From an uncultured Oscillospiraceae bacterium (GTDB taxonomy: Bacteria; Bacillota; Clostridia; Oscillospirales; Oscillospiraceae), in assembly GCA_947585425.1 (NCBI GenBank), contig CANPWZ010000007.1, positions 31,124-95,123 of the forward strand: a DNA stretch of 64,000 bases, read 5' to 3'. Made by a program: the position numbers and the translations under genes. How positions within the stretch are numbered: the first letter of the stretch is position 1; every line of letters begins with the position of its first letter. This document shows, in pieces, positions 37,395-45,616 of this stretch. The notes below the pieces were generated by a model, which saw only the letters and a program-made list of their open reading frames with translations, made no database searches and was not told where the DNA came from.

Positions 37395-37422
37395 GCTCGG
37401 TTCATTCCTTTGCTAAACGGAG

Positions 37423-38343
37423 TCAGATCACGAACTGCTCCATGTACCGCTTGGAGAGCTTCAGGCTCTTGATCACGTTCTCCAGGGAGCCCTCGAAGGC
37501 CTTATCCTCCACCTCGATGCAGGTGCAGCCGTCGTAGCCGATGTCCGTCAAGGCGGAGACGTACTTGCCCCAGTCCACGTCGCCGAGGCCGGGCAGCTTG
37601 GGGCTCATGAAGTCCAGGGGATAGGCCATGATGCCCACCCGGTCCAGCTTGTCGGGGTACAGCTTGATGTCCTTGTAGTGGACGTGGAAGATCTTGTCCT
37701 TAAACTCGTAGATGGGCTTGATGTAGTCGATCATCTGCCACACGAAGTGGGAGGGGTCGTAGTTGATGCCGAAGTTGTCATAGGGCAGCAGCTCGAAGAC
37801 CATCTTCCAGATGGCGGGGGTGGTCATCAGGTTCTGGCCGCCGGGCCACTGGTCGGGGCCGAACAGCATGGGGCAGTTCTCGATGGCCACCTTCACGCCC
37901 TGCTCTTTCGCCAGGTCCAGGATGGGAGGCCAGATCTCCTTCACCAGCTCCAGGTTGGCCTCCACGGTCTTGGTCTGGTCCCGGCCGATGAAGGTGGTGA
38001 CCATGCCCACGCCCAGCTTGGCGCTGGCCCGGATCAGGTTCTTCAGATGCTCGATGGCGGCGGCGCGCTTCTCCAGGTCGCCGTCCATGGTGTTGGGGTA
38101 GAAGGCCAGGGAGGAGATCGTCACGTTCTTCTCCTTGGCGTAGTCCAGGATGTGCTGGGCGTAGGCGTCGTCCTCCAGCACCCGCTCCGCGTCGATGTGG
38201 CTGACGCCGGCGTAGCGCCGCTCCGCCTTGCCCTGGGGCCAGCAGGCCACCTCCACGCACTCAAAGCCCAGGGAGGAGGCGATGTCCATCATCTCCTCGT
38301 AATTGGACTGGTCCAGGATGGCGCTGACAAATCCTAATTTCAT
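37423..38343 (-). CDS. Sugar phosphate isomerase/epimerase-type TIM barrel, second copy
   Basis: This 306-residue xylose-isomerase-like TIM barrel has a clear metal set: E155 (VAIENCP), D196 (NYDPSHF), H222 (FHVHYKD) and E277 (IEVED). That is the Glu-Asp-His-Glu centre of the AP-endonuclease-2 family, used for isomerase, epimerase, hydratase or lyase reactions on keto sugars. It is 19 bp downstream of a Gfo/Idh/MocA gene and 28 bp upstream of another. A role in processing the 3-keto sugar is likely; the exact reaction is unknown. Confidence 0.87.
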   Translation of the reverse strand: MKLGFVSAILDQSNYEEMMDIASSLGFECVEVACWPQGKAERRYAGVSHIDAERVLEDDAYAQHILDYAKEKNVTISSLAFYPNTMDGDLEKRAAAIEHLKNLIRASAKLGVGMVTTFIGRDQTKTVEANLELVKEIWPPILDLAKEQGVKVAIENCPMLFGPDQWPGGQNLMTTPAIWKMVFELLPYDNFGINYDPSHFVWQMIDYIKPIYEFKDKIFHVHYKDIKLYPDKLDRVGIMAYPLDFMSPKLPGLGDVDWGKYVSALTDIGYDGCTCIEVEDKAFEGSLENVIKSLKLSKRYMEQFVI

Positions 38344-38362
38344 CGTTTGCTGCCTCCTTGTC

Positions 38363-39472
38363 TCAGAATTTGATCTCTTTGCCGGCCTTGTCGGAGTCGT
38401 AGATGGCCTCCAGGATCCGGGTCACCACATAGGCCTCCTCCGGCTTCACCAGGGGCTCGGTGTCGTTGAGGATGGCCTCCAGCCACTGCTTGCACTCCAA
38501 CACGCCGGGCTCGCCGTTGGCCCCCTCGAAGTAGGCCACATTGCCCTTGGCGGAGATATGCTCCTCCATCAGCTGGCCGTTGCGGCCCCGGTTGTAGATG
38601 AGCTGGTCCACGGGGTAGCCCATGCCGGACAGGATCTCCGCGCCGGCCTTGGTGCCGCACAGGGTGGTGGACGCCTCCTTGGACTCCCGCAGATTGATGG
38701 CCCAGGCGGCCTCCAGGTTGATGAGGGCGCCGTTCTTCATCTTCACGAAGCCCATGGCGGAGTCCTCCACCTCATAGGTCTCGGGGTCCCAGGGGCCGAA
38801 CTCGTTGCCCTCGGTGGCCTGCTCCAGGCCGCCCAGCTTGTAGAACACCTTGCCGGAGACGGTATCGGGCTCATAGTTGTTCATGCACCACAGGGTGATG
38901 TCCAAAGCGTGGGTGCCGATGTCGATCAGCGGGCCGCCGCCCTGGAGGGCCTTGTTGGGGAACACGCCCCAGGTGGGGACGGCGCGGCGGCGCACCGCGT
39001 GGGCCTTGCCGTAGTAGATGTCGCCCAGGTCGCCGGCGTCGCAGGCCCGCTTCAAATTCTGGACCTCGGGGCGGAAGCGGTTTTGATAGCCGATGGTGAA
39101 CTTCTTGCCGGACTTCTTCCAGGCGTCGATCATCTTCTTGGCGTCGGCGGAGCAGTGGGCCATGGGCTTTTCGCACATGACGTGCTTGCCCGCCTCAAAG
39201 GCCGCCACGGTGATGGGGCAGTGGGCCACGTTGGGGGTGAGGATGTGGACCACGTCGATGTCCTTGTCCGCCAGCAGCGCCTTGTAGTCGGTGTACACTT
39301 TGGCGTCGGCAGTGCCGTACTCCCTGGCGGCCTTGACCGCCCGCTCCTCGATGATGTCGCAGAAGGCCACCACGTCGCACTTGTCGCTCTGGCTCTTCAG
39401 GGCGGGGAGGTGCTTATTGTTGGCGATGCCGCCGCAGCCGATGATGCCCACCAGCAGTTTTCCGTTCTTCAT
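38363..39472 (-). CDS. Gfo/Idh/MocA family oxidoreductase (candidate glycoside 3-dehydrogenase)
   Basis: A 369-residue enzyme with an N-terminal NAD(P) fold (GIIGCGGIANNKHLPAL), CEKPMAH, and a C-terminal domain with PLIDIGTHALDI that carries the active-site Asp and His. It lies directly after the TIM-barrel/DUF6379 pair, the position held by the sugar 3-oxidising enzyme in C-glycoside systems such as DgpA. It would oxidise the C3 hydroxyl of a glycosyl unit with NAD, acidifying C2 so that the aglycone can be eliminated. The ribosome site is GGAGG before the ATG. Confidence 0.88.
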   Translation of the reverse strand: MKNGKLLVGIIGCGGIANNKHLPALKSQSDKCDVVAFCDIIEERAVKAAREYGTADAKVYTDYKALLADKDIDVVHILTPNVAHCPITVAAFEAGKHVMCEKPMAHCSADAKKMIDAWKKSGKKFTIGYQNRFRPEVQNLKRACDAGDLGDIYYGKAHAVRRRAVPTWGVFPNKALQGGGPLIDIGTHALDITLWCMNNYEPDTVSGKVFYKLGGLEQATEGNEFGPWDPETYEVEDSAMGFVKMKNGALINLEAAWAINLRESKEASTTLCGTKAGAEILSGMGYPVDQLIYNRGRNGQLMEEHISAKGNVAYFEGANGEPGVLECKQWLEAILNDTEPLVKPEEAYVVTRILEAIYDSDKAGKEIKF

Positions 39473-39497
39473 TGTCGTTTCCTCCTTGTTATGTACC

Positions 39498-40460
39498 TTA
39501 GGCGTTGAGGTTCTTGTTCATCAGAGCCACGAAGTGCCGCAGCTGCTCCTCGGAGTCGATGGTCTCGTCGAAGTGGTGGCCCTCGTACTCGCTGGCGATG
39601 TAGCCCTTGTACCCCAGCCGCTTGACCTCGGCGATGATCTCCTCAAAGGGGATGCAGGGGTCGTGGTCGTCGTTGTCCAGATAGTAGAACTTGCCGTGCA
39701 TATAGAAGGCGCAGTCGATCATGTCCTTCCACTGTTCCATCTTCGCCGGGGCGGAGAACTTGCCGAACATCTCCTCGGCGGTGTGCTTCTCGATGTCGTT
39801 GAAGTCGCCGTTTGCCACAACGGAGTAGTCGGCGTGGTTCCGATGGAGCTCCACGATCTCCGCCAGCTTCTCCGGCCGGCAGCCGAAGGAGACGGCCTGG
39901 TCCAGATACAGCTTGTGGGGCATGGTCTGGAAGATGGAGAAGTCGGGCACGAAGCCCAGCCAGCCCTTGCCCTCCCCCTTCATGATCTCGAAGTACTCCT
40001 TCCACACGGGGACCTCGGGGTGGTGGGGGTGGTGCATCTCGATGGTCAGCTTCACCCCCAGCTCCTTGCAGAAGGGGATCATCTGCCGGAAGATCTTGGG
40101 GGAGATGGCGTGCTGGGTGCGGACCATGGGGAAGCCCGCCTTCTTGGCGTAGATCAGGTCGTTCACCGTGAACTGGATGATCTCCTCCTCGGTCAGGTCC
40201 CGGTCGGAGCGGATGCCCATGTCGATGTAGGCGCTCCAGCACACCGGCTCCAGCTCGTACTTTTTCAGCAGGGCTTTGCACTCCGCCAGCCACTCATCGC
40301 TGGGATAGGGGTACTCGGGGACCATCTGGGCGGCCACGATCTCCACGCCCTGGTAGCCCATATCGTGGGCCTTTTTCAAAATGCCCTCAAAGTCCAGCTT
40401 CTCATGGATGAACTCGGTGGAAAAGCTGTACAGGGAGATGCCGATCTTAATATCGCTCAT
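39498..40460 (-). CDS. TIM-barrel alpha subunit of a putative 3-keto-glycoside lyase
   Basis: A 320-residue sugar phosphate isomerase/epimerase-family protein. The predicted metal ligands are E141 (TIEMHHP), D173 (VPDFSIF), H255 (YMHGKFYY) and E291 (ASEYEGHH); histidine-rich HHPHHP at 143-148 flanks the site. It is encoded 19 bp after a DUF6379 gene, the same order as the two subunits of C-glycoside deglycosidases (DfgA/DfgB, CarC/CarB, DgpC/DgpB), which cleave a C-C glycosidic bond by elimination from a 3-keto sugar. By sequence it could equally act on 3-keto O-glycosides. Confidence 0.82.
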   Translation of the reverse strand: MSDIKIGISLYSFSTEFIHEKLDFEGILKKAHDMGYQGVEIVAAQMVPEYPYPSDEWLAECKALLKKYELEPVCWSAYIDMGIRSDRDLTEEEIIQFTVNDLIYAKKAGFPMVRTQHAISPKIFRQMIPFCKELGVKLTIEMHHPHHPEVPVWKEYFEIMKGEGKGWLGFVPDFSIFQTMPHKLYLDQAVSFGCRPEKLAEIVELHRNHADYSVVANGDFNDIEKHTAEEMFGKFSAPAKMEQWKDMIDCAFYMHGKFYYLDNDDHDPCIPFEEIIAEVKRLGYKGYIASEYEGHHFDETIDSEEQLRHFVALMNKNLNA

Positions 40461-40479
40461 GATGCTCTACCGTCCTTTC

Positions 40480-40896
40480 TCAAACCGCCGTCTTGGTCTC
40501 GGTCACGTCGCTGTCCAGCACCAGGTACTGGCCGAAATAGCCGGTATAAGGCACGCGGTGCTTCATGTACACGTTGAGGCTGTGCTCCCCGGGGGCGATG
40601 CCGCCGTCCTGCCGCACGAAGATGACGGCGGGGGTGCGGACGAACCAGTACTCCTTGAAGCACTCGGGCAGCTCGGAGAGCAGGAAGTCCTTGCCGTTGA
40701 GCTTGAAGGAGATCTTGGAAGCCGGAATCTCCTCCCCGTCCAGCTTGAAGCGCAGGTCCTCCACGCAGCTCAGGAACACGCCCCGGTAGGACGGATACTT
40801 GATCTTGAACTGGTAGCCGACGGTCACGCCGCCCACCTTCACGTTCTTGATGTCGTCCTTGCAGATCAGAATTTTGTTGTACGCCTGAAAGTCCAT
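40480..40896 (-). CDS. DUF6379 protein, putative beta subunit of a C-glycoside deglycosidase
   Basis: This 138-residue, beta-rich protein has no signal peptide or membrane segment. Blocks such as GYQFKIKYPSYRGVFLS, VEDLRFKLDGEEIP, TPAVIFVRQDGG and VYMKHRVPYTGYFGQY match the DUF6379 small-subunit family, which packs on the TIM barrel and shapes the active site in C-glycoside deglycosidases. GGAGGG is 5 nt before the ATG. It is first of the five-gene operon. Upstream, 85-110 bp away, is a sequence also found in front of the CocE-type hydrolase gene. Confidence 0.82.
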   Translation of the reverse strand: MDFQAYNKILICKDDIKNVKVGGVTVGYQFKIKYPSYRGVFLSCVEDLRFKLDGEEIPASKISFKLNGKDFLLSELPECFKEYWFVRTPAVIFVRQDGGIAPGEHSLNVYMKHRVPYTGYFGQYLVLDSDVTETKTAV

Positions 40897-40939
40897 AATA
40901 TCCCTCCGTCGCGGCGCGGTGCGCCGGTATTGTGACTCA

Positions 40940-40945
40940 AGGATA
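40940..40945 (-). promoter_or_regulatory. Weak -10 for the glycoside operon
   Basis: On the minus strand, TGGTATCCT gives an extended -10 TATCCT about 44 bp before the DUF6379 start. The matching -35 position (GTGCTG) is poor, which would suit an activator-dependent promoter controlled by the AraC/GH39 regulator. Confidence 0.35.
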
Positions 40946-40981
40946 CCATCCGCTCCGCCGGACAGCACCCGAATTCATGTC

Positions 40982-41004
40982 AGTTTTCCACTCAAAAAAT
41001 GTCC
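40982..41004 (-). promoter_or_regulatory. Possible operator GGACATTT-N7-GGAAAACT
   Basis: Read on the minus strand, GGACATTT is followed after 7 nt by GGAAAACT. The same two 8-mers with a 3-nt gap occur at 43683-43701 in front of the divergent CocE-type gene. Both sites precede genes flanking the AraC/GH39 regulator, making it the likely binding protein. Confidence 0.4.
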
Positions 41005-41016
41005 AACTTTTATTTC

Positions 41017-41042
41017 GCCGGGGGAAAGGCAAAAAACCGGGC
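41017..41042. repeat. ATTTCGCCGG-type A-rich element
   Basis: ATTTCGCCGG followed by GGGAAAGGC, an A run and CCGGGC resembles the element at 23997-24027, with which it shares ATTTCGCCGG exactly. It lies in the gap between the glycoside operon and the regulator. The stem is imperfect and its role unknown. Confidence 0.25.
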
Positions 41043-41085
41043 AAAAATCCACCCCTATTTTTTGCTCTGCGGCCGGCCAGCGGCC

Positions 41086-41135
41086 AAATAAAGCCGCCCG
41101 GGGGAGCCCTGAGGGCCCTCCCGGGCGGCTTTTTA
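41086..41135. terminator. Terminator after the AraC/GH39 regulator gene
   Basis: A 12-bp perfect stem (AAGCCGCCCGGG / CCCGGGCGGCTT) extends into a longer hairpin with a TGA loop. T runs occur on both strands (TTTTT on plus, TTATTT on minus). It ends the regulator transcript 14 bp after its stop codon and insulates the downstream operon. Confidence 0.85.
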
Positions 41136-41148
41136 ACCTGTGTTTCGT

Positions 41149-43578
41149 TCACAGCTCCCGGATGAGGATGAGGAATTTCACCTCGTGGGGGAGCATCTGC
41201 ATGGTCAGCTCCAGCCGGCCGTCCCCGCACTCCTGGTAGCGCACCGCCCGGTGGGGGTGGACGATGTCCCGCAGGTAGCGGATGTCGTGGGGCTGGAGGT
41301 CGTCGATGATGCCGTAGCGGAGCCACTCGTCGAACAGGCTGCCCGACTCCCGGTTGAGGGTGGTGGTGATGACCTTGTACCGGCCGGGCTGGAGCCCGCC
41401 CAGGCTCACCGAGATGTCCCGGGTGGCGGCGTCCCCGAATACGGTGTAGGCGTTGTCGTAGGTGACCCCCTCGCCGCTGGACAGGCAGTAGACGTTGGTG
41501 AAGTGGGCATGGTTATACAGCACGATATTATAGGTATTGATGGCGTTGGTGGTGACCAGCATGCTGCCTGTCTTCTCCACCATCAGGGTGTTGATGGAGC
41601 TGAATCGCTTGAGGGCGGTGAATCCCGGTTTTTTCAGCCCGTCCTTGGACAGGATGCCGGTGCCTCCGAAGAGGATGCGGGCGGTGTCCGCGTACTCGGT
41701 GTCCACATCGGACAGCTGCCAATAGCCGATCACATCCACCAGGCCGATGAGGTCGATGGTGTTCTTGGCGATGAAGGTGGCCTGATAGCAGCTGTCGTTC
41801 ACGTGGTTGCGGGTGCGCACGTCGGGCCCGAAGGCGGTGACCCAGATGGGCAGCCCCTCCAGCCCCATCCGATCCAGGATGTCCCGGATCTCCCGGACGC
41901 AGTCCCGCACATAGTTGGGGTTGGGGGAGAACACGAAGTGGGGGGTGCCGTCCTCTAGCAGGGTGCGGACGTGGGGCACGGCGCACAGGGAGAAGAAGTC
42001 GAAGGAGACCTCCTCCTTCTGGAGCAGGGCGATGGCCTTCTCCAGGTAGTCGGGCTCCATGGCGATGTTGTGGTCCGGGCCGCCCACCGCCATATTGGGC
42101 AGCCACTCCTTGATCATGGCCCGCACCGCCTTGAACCGGCGGGCGTAGTCCTCCGGCCGCTCCAGCAGGTTGAGCATGGCGTCGTGCAGCACGCCGATCT
42201 CCACCCCCCAGCGCTCCACCTCGTTGGCGCCAAAGGTGTTCACGCAGTGGCGCAGCAGGGCGGACACCTTATTCAGGAAGGCCCGGTCGGAGGACTGGGT
42301 CTGGGGCTTGCCGCCGCGGTAGATGACCTTGGTCTCGGACAGCAGGATGTAGTCCCCCTTCAGGGACAGGTCCAGGAAGGGGGTCATTTTCAGGGACTGG
42401 AGCAGCTCGATGGTGCGGTCGAAGTAGGTGAAGTTGTAATGACCGTCGGACATGACGGGGATGGACTCGTCAGTGAGGACGCTCTCCAGCCGGGCGTACT
42501 GGAAGCCGATCTCGTCCTGGACCAGCCGGAGCTGGTTCTCCACGCCCACGTTGGCCAGGCTCTGGATGGTGCCCACGTTGATCATGGCCTTCCAGATGGG
42601 ACGGATGGGCTGGAAGCGGCCCACGTTCTCCACCTTATACTCCACCTGGTCGGGGAAACGGTAGATGCCCATGGATTTGGGGGGCTCCGCGCCGGCCAAA
42701 ATTTGCAGATTGGTGCGCACGCTGTCGTACTCCACCACCTCGTAGGGGGATGCCTCCACCGCCTCGGGGGGCTCCTCCGCCAGGGAGCGGCGCAGCTCGT
42801 TGGGGGCCATGTCGTACTCCTTGCGGATGGCGGTGTTCAGGGCGCTGACGTTGGGGAAGCCGTTGTTGTAGGCGATGGCGGTGATGGTCTGCTCGGTGCG
42901 GCGCAGGTCCTCCACCGCGTGGCGCAGGCGCACGTCCTGGAGGTACGCCTTGAAGTTCTTTCCCGTCATCTTCTTGAACAGGCGGGACAGATAGGAGGGA
43001 GACAGGTAGGCCAGCCGGGCCAGGTCCTCCAGCTGGAGCTCGTGCATATAGTTGCTCTCGATGTAGGAGATGATCTGCCTGCCCCGCTTTTCGTTGGAGA
43101 TCTCCCCGGCGGCGTCCGCCTCGGCGGCCACGCAGTGGGTGGTGTTCAGGTAGTACAGCAGGGAATAGCATAGCTCCAGCTGCCTTAGCTCCCCGCTGTC
43201 CCCCGTCTCATAGTAGTTCAGCGCCAGGTAGGAGAGCATCTGCCGGAGCATGGAGTAGTCCCGCTCCCCGTCCTCCGCCGAGTTGCACACCAGCGTCCCC
43301 ATGCCCCGGCCCGCCTTGCCCTGGGCGAAGAAGTCGTAGTCCATGCGGATGGTCATGAGCAGATTGCTGCCGTGGCCGGTGACGGCGTAGGGGGTGTCCG
43401 CCTCCACCAGCATGATGTCGTTGTTGTTCAGGTAGCAGGCGTGGCCGTCCACCTCCACCTGCACCTCTCCGTTGAGGATGAACAGGAAGCAGACATTGTG
43501 CCAGATGCGCCGGTAGCTGCCCTGGACGGACAGCACGCTGATGTCCGCTATGGGCGGATTGCTGGATTGGTAGGGCAT
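41149..43578 (-). CDS. AraC-family regulator fused to a GH39-like domain
   Basis: An 809-residue protein with three parts: an N-terminal cupin-type sensor (about 10-90, VQVEVDGHACYLNNNDIMLVE), an AraC double helix-turn-helix (about 168-265, with LQLEDLARLAYLSPSYLSRLF), and a C-terminal TIM-barrel region (about 290-800) like GH39 beta-xylosidases (RWGVEIG, FFSLCAVPHV, WVTAFGPD). No signal peptide is present, so the GH-like part is cytosolic and probably binds or senses a sugar. AAAGGAG is 9 nt before the ATG. It stands between the glycoside operon and the hydrolase/transport genes and is their likely regulator. Confidence 0.88.
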   Translation of the reverse strand: MPYQSSNPPIADISVLSVQGSYRRIWHNVCFLFILNGEVQVEVDGHACYLNNNDIMLVEADTPYAVTGHGSNLLMTIRMDYDFFAQGKAGRGMGTLVCNSAEDGERDYSMLRQMLSYLALNYYETGDSGELRQLELCYSLLYYLNTTHCVAAEADAAGEISNEKRGRQIISYIESNYMHELQLEDLARLAYLSPSYLSRLFKKMTGKNFKAYLQDVRLRHAVEDLRRTEQTITAIAYNNGFPNVSALNTAIRKEYDMAPNELRRSLAEEPPEAVEASPYEVVEYDSVRTNLQILAGAEPPKSMGIYRFPDQVEYKVENVGRFQPIRPIWKAMINVGTIQSLANVGVENQLRLVQDEIGFQYARLESVLTDESIPVMSDGHYNFTYFDRTIELLQSLKMTPFLDLSLKGDYILLSETKVIYRGGKPQTQSSDRAFLNKVSALLRHCVNTFGANEVERWGVEIGVLHDAMLNLLERPEDYARRFKAVRAMIKEWLPNMAVGGPDHNIAMEPDYLEKAIALLQKEEVSFDFFSLCAVPHVRTLLEDGTPHFVFSPNPNYVRDCVREIRDILDRMGLEGLPIWVTAFGPDVRTRNHVNDSCYQATFIAKNTIDLIGLVDVIGYWQLSDVDTEYADTARILFGGTGILSKDGLKKPGFTALKRFSSINTLMVEKTGSMLVTTNAINTYNIVLYNHAHFTNVYCLSSGEGVTYDNAYTVFGDAATRDISVSLGGLQPGRYKVITTTLNRESGSLFDEWLRYGIIDDLQPHDIRYLRDIVHPHRAVRYQECGDGRLELTMQMLPHEVKFLILIREL

Positions 43579-43609
43579 TTGGGCTCACTCCTTTGTTGAC
43601 CTTACCACA

Positions 43610-43638
43610 ATTATAATTTGCAAAAGTAAAAAAATCAA
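43610..43638 (-). promoter_or_regulatory. Promoter of the AraC/GH39 regulator
   Basis: On the minus strand, TTGATT (43633-43638) is 17 bp from a perfect TATAAT (43610-43615), 32 bp before the start codon. Confidence 0.7.
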
Positions 43639-43682
43639 CATCGATTTTTTGTCCGCCGGCCTCTTTTTTGAGGGGCTCTTGG

Positions 43683-43701
43683 GGACATTTCCCGGAAAAC
43701 T
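43683..43701 (+). promoter_or_regulatory. Possible operator GGACATTT-N3-GGAAAACT
   Basis: GGACATTT and GGAAAACT are separated by CCC. The pair lies just upstream of a weak -35/-10 (TTTGGC 43708-43713, TTTAAT 43731-43736, 17-bp spacing), the usual place for an activator site. It matches the site before the DUF6379 gene except for the gap length. Confidence 0.4.
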
Positions 43702-43824
43702 CAAATATTTGGCCCGAAATCCCGCAATAATTTAATAGAAAGTTTGCCCTCAAAGGCTTAGAGTGTTGTCAACAGGGACGTTCCCGCCCCCGGGAATGAC
43801 CATTTTCAACAGGAGGGCTGTCTC

Positions 43825-45579
43825 ATGATCCCCGAAAAGTACCTGAACGACCCCAAGTACAAGATCGTCCCGACCAAGTTCGGCGACGAGACCATCGACG
43901 TCATCTACCGAAAGATGCGCAAGCCCCTCTCCCGGGCCGAGCAGGACGCCCTGCCCCCCGAGGAGCGGGATATGTTCACCTTCGTGGCCGACTTCAACCA
44001 GCGCACCTACGACGCCGCCCCCGGCATCATCTGCCACCAGGACGTGGCGGTCCCCCTGCGGGACGGCACCACCATCTACGTGGACATCTTCCTGCCCAAG
44101 GACAGCGGCCCGGTGCCCATCATCGGCTCCTGGAGCCCCTTCGGTAAGCGCCCCGGCGACGGGTTCGCCGAGTGGCAGCTCATGGGCGTGCCCCCCCGCA
44201 CCGTGTCCAAGATGTCCAAGTTCGAGTCCGCCGACCCTGGCTACTGGTGCCGCCACGGTTACGGCATCGCCAACATCGACCCCCGGGGCATCGGCCACAG
44301 CGAGGGCGACGCGGTGTTCATGGGCACCCAGGAGGGCCGCGACGGTTACGACTTCGTAGAGTGGTGCGCCCAGCAGCCCTGGTGCGACGGCAAGGTGGGT
44401 CTGTTCGGCAACTCCGGCGTAGGCATGGCCCAGCTGCGCATCGCCGCCCAGGTGCCCCCCCACCTGGTGTGCATCGCCCCCTGGGAGGCCACCGGCGATC
44501 TGTACCGTGAGTCCATGCGGGAGGGCGGCATCCCCGGCTTCTACGCCGAGAGCGTCATCGGCATGGTGGCCGGCGACGGGTACATCGAGGACCCCCTGGC
44601 CATGGCCGAGGCCTACCCCCTGTTCAACGCCTACTGGGCGGATAAGGTGCCCGAGTTCTCCAAGGTCCGCATCCCCACTTACTACACCGCCTGCTGGAAC
44701 CACTTTCATGACCGGGGCTCCTTCGAGGGCTTCCGGGGCATCAAGTCCCGCCTGAAGTGGATGCGGGCCCACCGGGAGTTCGAGTGGCCCGATACATACA
44801 ACCACTACAATATCGAGGAGCTGCGCGCCTTCTTCGACCGCTACCTGAAGGACATCAACAACGGCTTCGAGTTCGTGCCCAAGGTCCGGGTCGAGGTCAT
44901 GGACGCCTACGACTACGACTTCCGCGTCAACCGGCCGGAAAAGGAGTTCCCCCTGGCCCGCACCGAGTATCGGAAGCTCTATCTCAACGCCGCCGACGGT
45001 TCCATGTCCCCCGACGCCCCCGCCGGGAACGCCGCCGTCTCCTTCGACGCCACCAAGGATGTGCTGAACTTCGACTACGTGGTGCCCGAGGAGACCGAGC
45101 TCACCGGCTACATCTCCCTGTACGCCTGGGCCTCCGTCAAGGGCTTCGACGATATGGACCTGTTCTTCACCGTGAAGAAGCTGGGGGAGGACGGCCAGGA
45201 GATCCCCATCCACGTGCTGAGCGAGCCCCACCCCGGCGCCTGGACCAAGCTCCGCCTGTCCATGCGGCACCTGGACCCCAAGTCCAAGAGCTGGAAGCCC
45301 GAGCAGACCTTTGACCGCATCGAGAAGCTGGAGGAGGGCGTGCCGGTGGAGTTCGCCGTCACCTTCTTCCCCTACAGCCGCATCTGGCACAAGGGCGAGA
45401 CCCTCCGCCTCCAGATCGCCGGCCGGTACATCCGGGACGAGGGCTGGTTCGAGCGGCTGGTCTGGGCTCCCGAGAACGGCGGCGTGCAGACCCTCCACAC
45501 CGGCCCCGACTTCCCCGCCTATCTGCAGATCCCCTTCATCCCGCCCAAGTACAAGAGCTGCGGCTACGAGCTGCGCTGA
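43825..45579 (+). CDS. CocE/NonD family alpha/beta hydrolase (S15-like)
   Basis: A 584-residue protein with an alpha/beta-hydrolase domain (about 30-370) and a C-terminal jelly-roll (about 390-580), as in cocaine esterase and X-Pro dipeptidyl peptidases. The nucleophile elbow reads GNSGVG (usual GxSYxG), preceded by DPRGIGHSEG. There is no signal peptide, so it acts in the cytoplasm. AGGAGGG is 7 nt before the ATG. It leads the transporter genes with 37 bp to the ATPase, suggesting it removes an ester or amide group from the imported compound, for example an acyl group on a plant glycoside. Confidence 0.88.
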   Translation: MIPEKYLNDPKYKIVPTKFGDETIDVIYRKMRKPLSRAEQDALPPEERDMFTFVADFNQRTYDAAPGIICHQDVAVPLRDGTTIYVDIFLPKDSGPVPIIGSWSPFGKRPGDGFAEWQLMGVPPRTVSKMSKFESADPGYWCRHGYGIANIDPRGIGHSEGDAVFMGTQEGRDGYDFVEWCAQQPWCDGKVGLFGNSGVGMAQLRIAAQVPPHLVCIAPWEATGDLYRESMREGGIPGFYAESVIGMVAGDGYIEDPLAMAEAYPLFNAYWADKVPEFSKVRIPTYYTACWNHFHDRGSFEGFRGIKSRLKWMRAHREFEWPDTYNHYNIEELRAFFDRYLKDINNGFEFVPKVRVEVMDAYDYDFRVNRPEKEFPLARTEYRKLYLNAADGSMSPDAPAGNAAVSFDATKDVLNFDYVVPEETELTGYISLYAWASVKGFDDMDLFFTVKKLGEDGQEIPIHVLSEPHPGAWTKLRLSMRHLDPKSKSWKPEQTFDRIEKLEEGVPVEFAVTFFPYSRIWHKGETLRLQIAGRYIRDEGWFERLVWAPENGGVQTLHTGPDFPAYLQIPFIPPKYKSCGYELR

Positions 45580-45616
45580 GCCCGGGCGAATATCGCGTTG
45601 AAAGGAGGCATCCCCC

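Noticed and set aside
36264..40896. Inositol catabolism (iol) operon
   Set aside because: Gfo/Idh/MocA and TIM-barrel genes occur there too, but iolC, iolD, iolG-iolE type partners are absent and the DUF6379 protein fits glycoside cleavage better.
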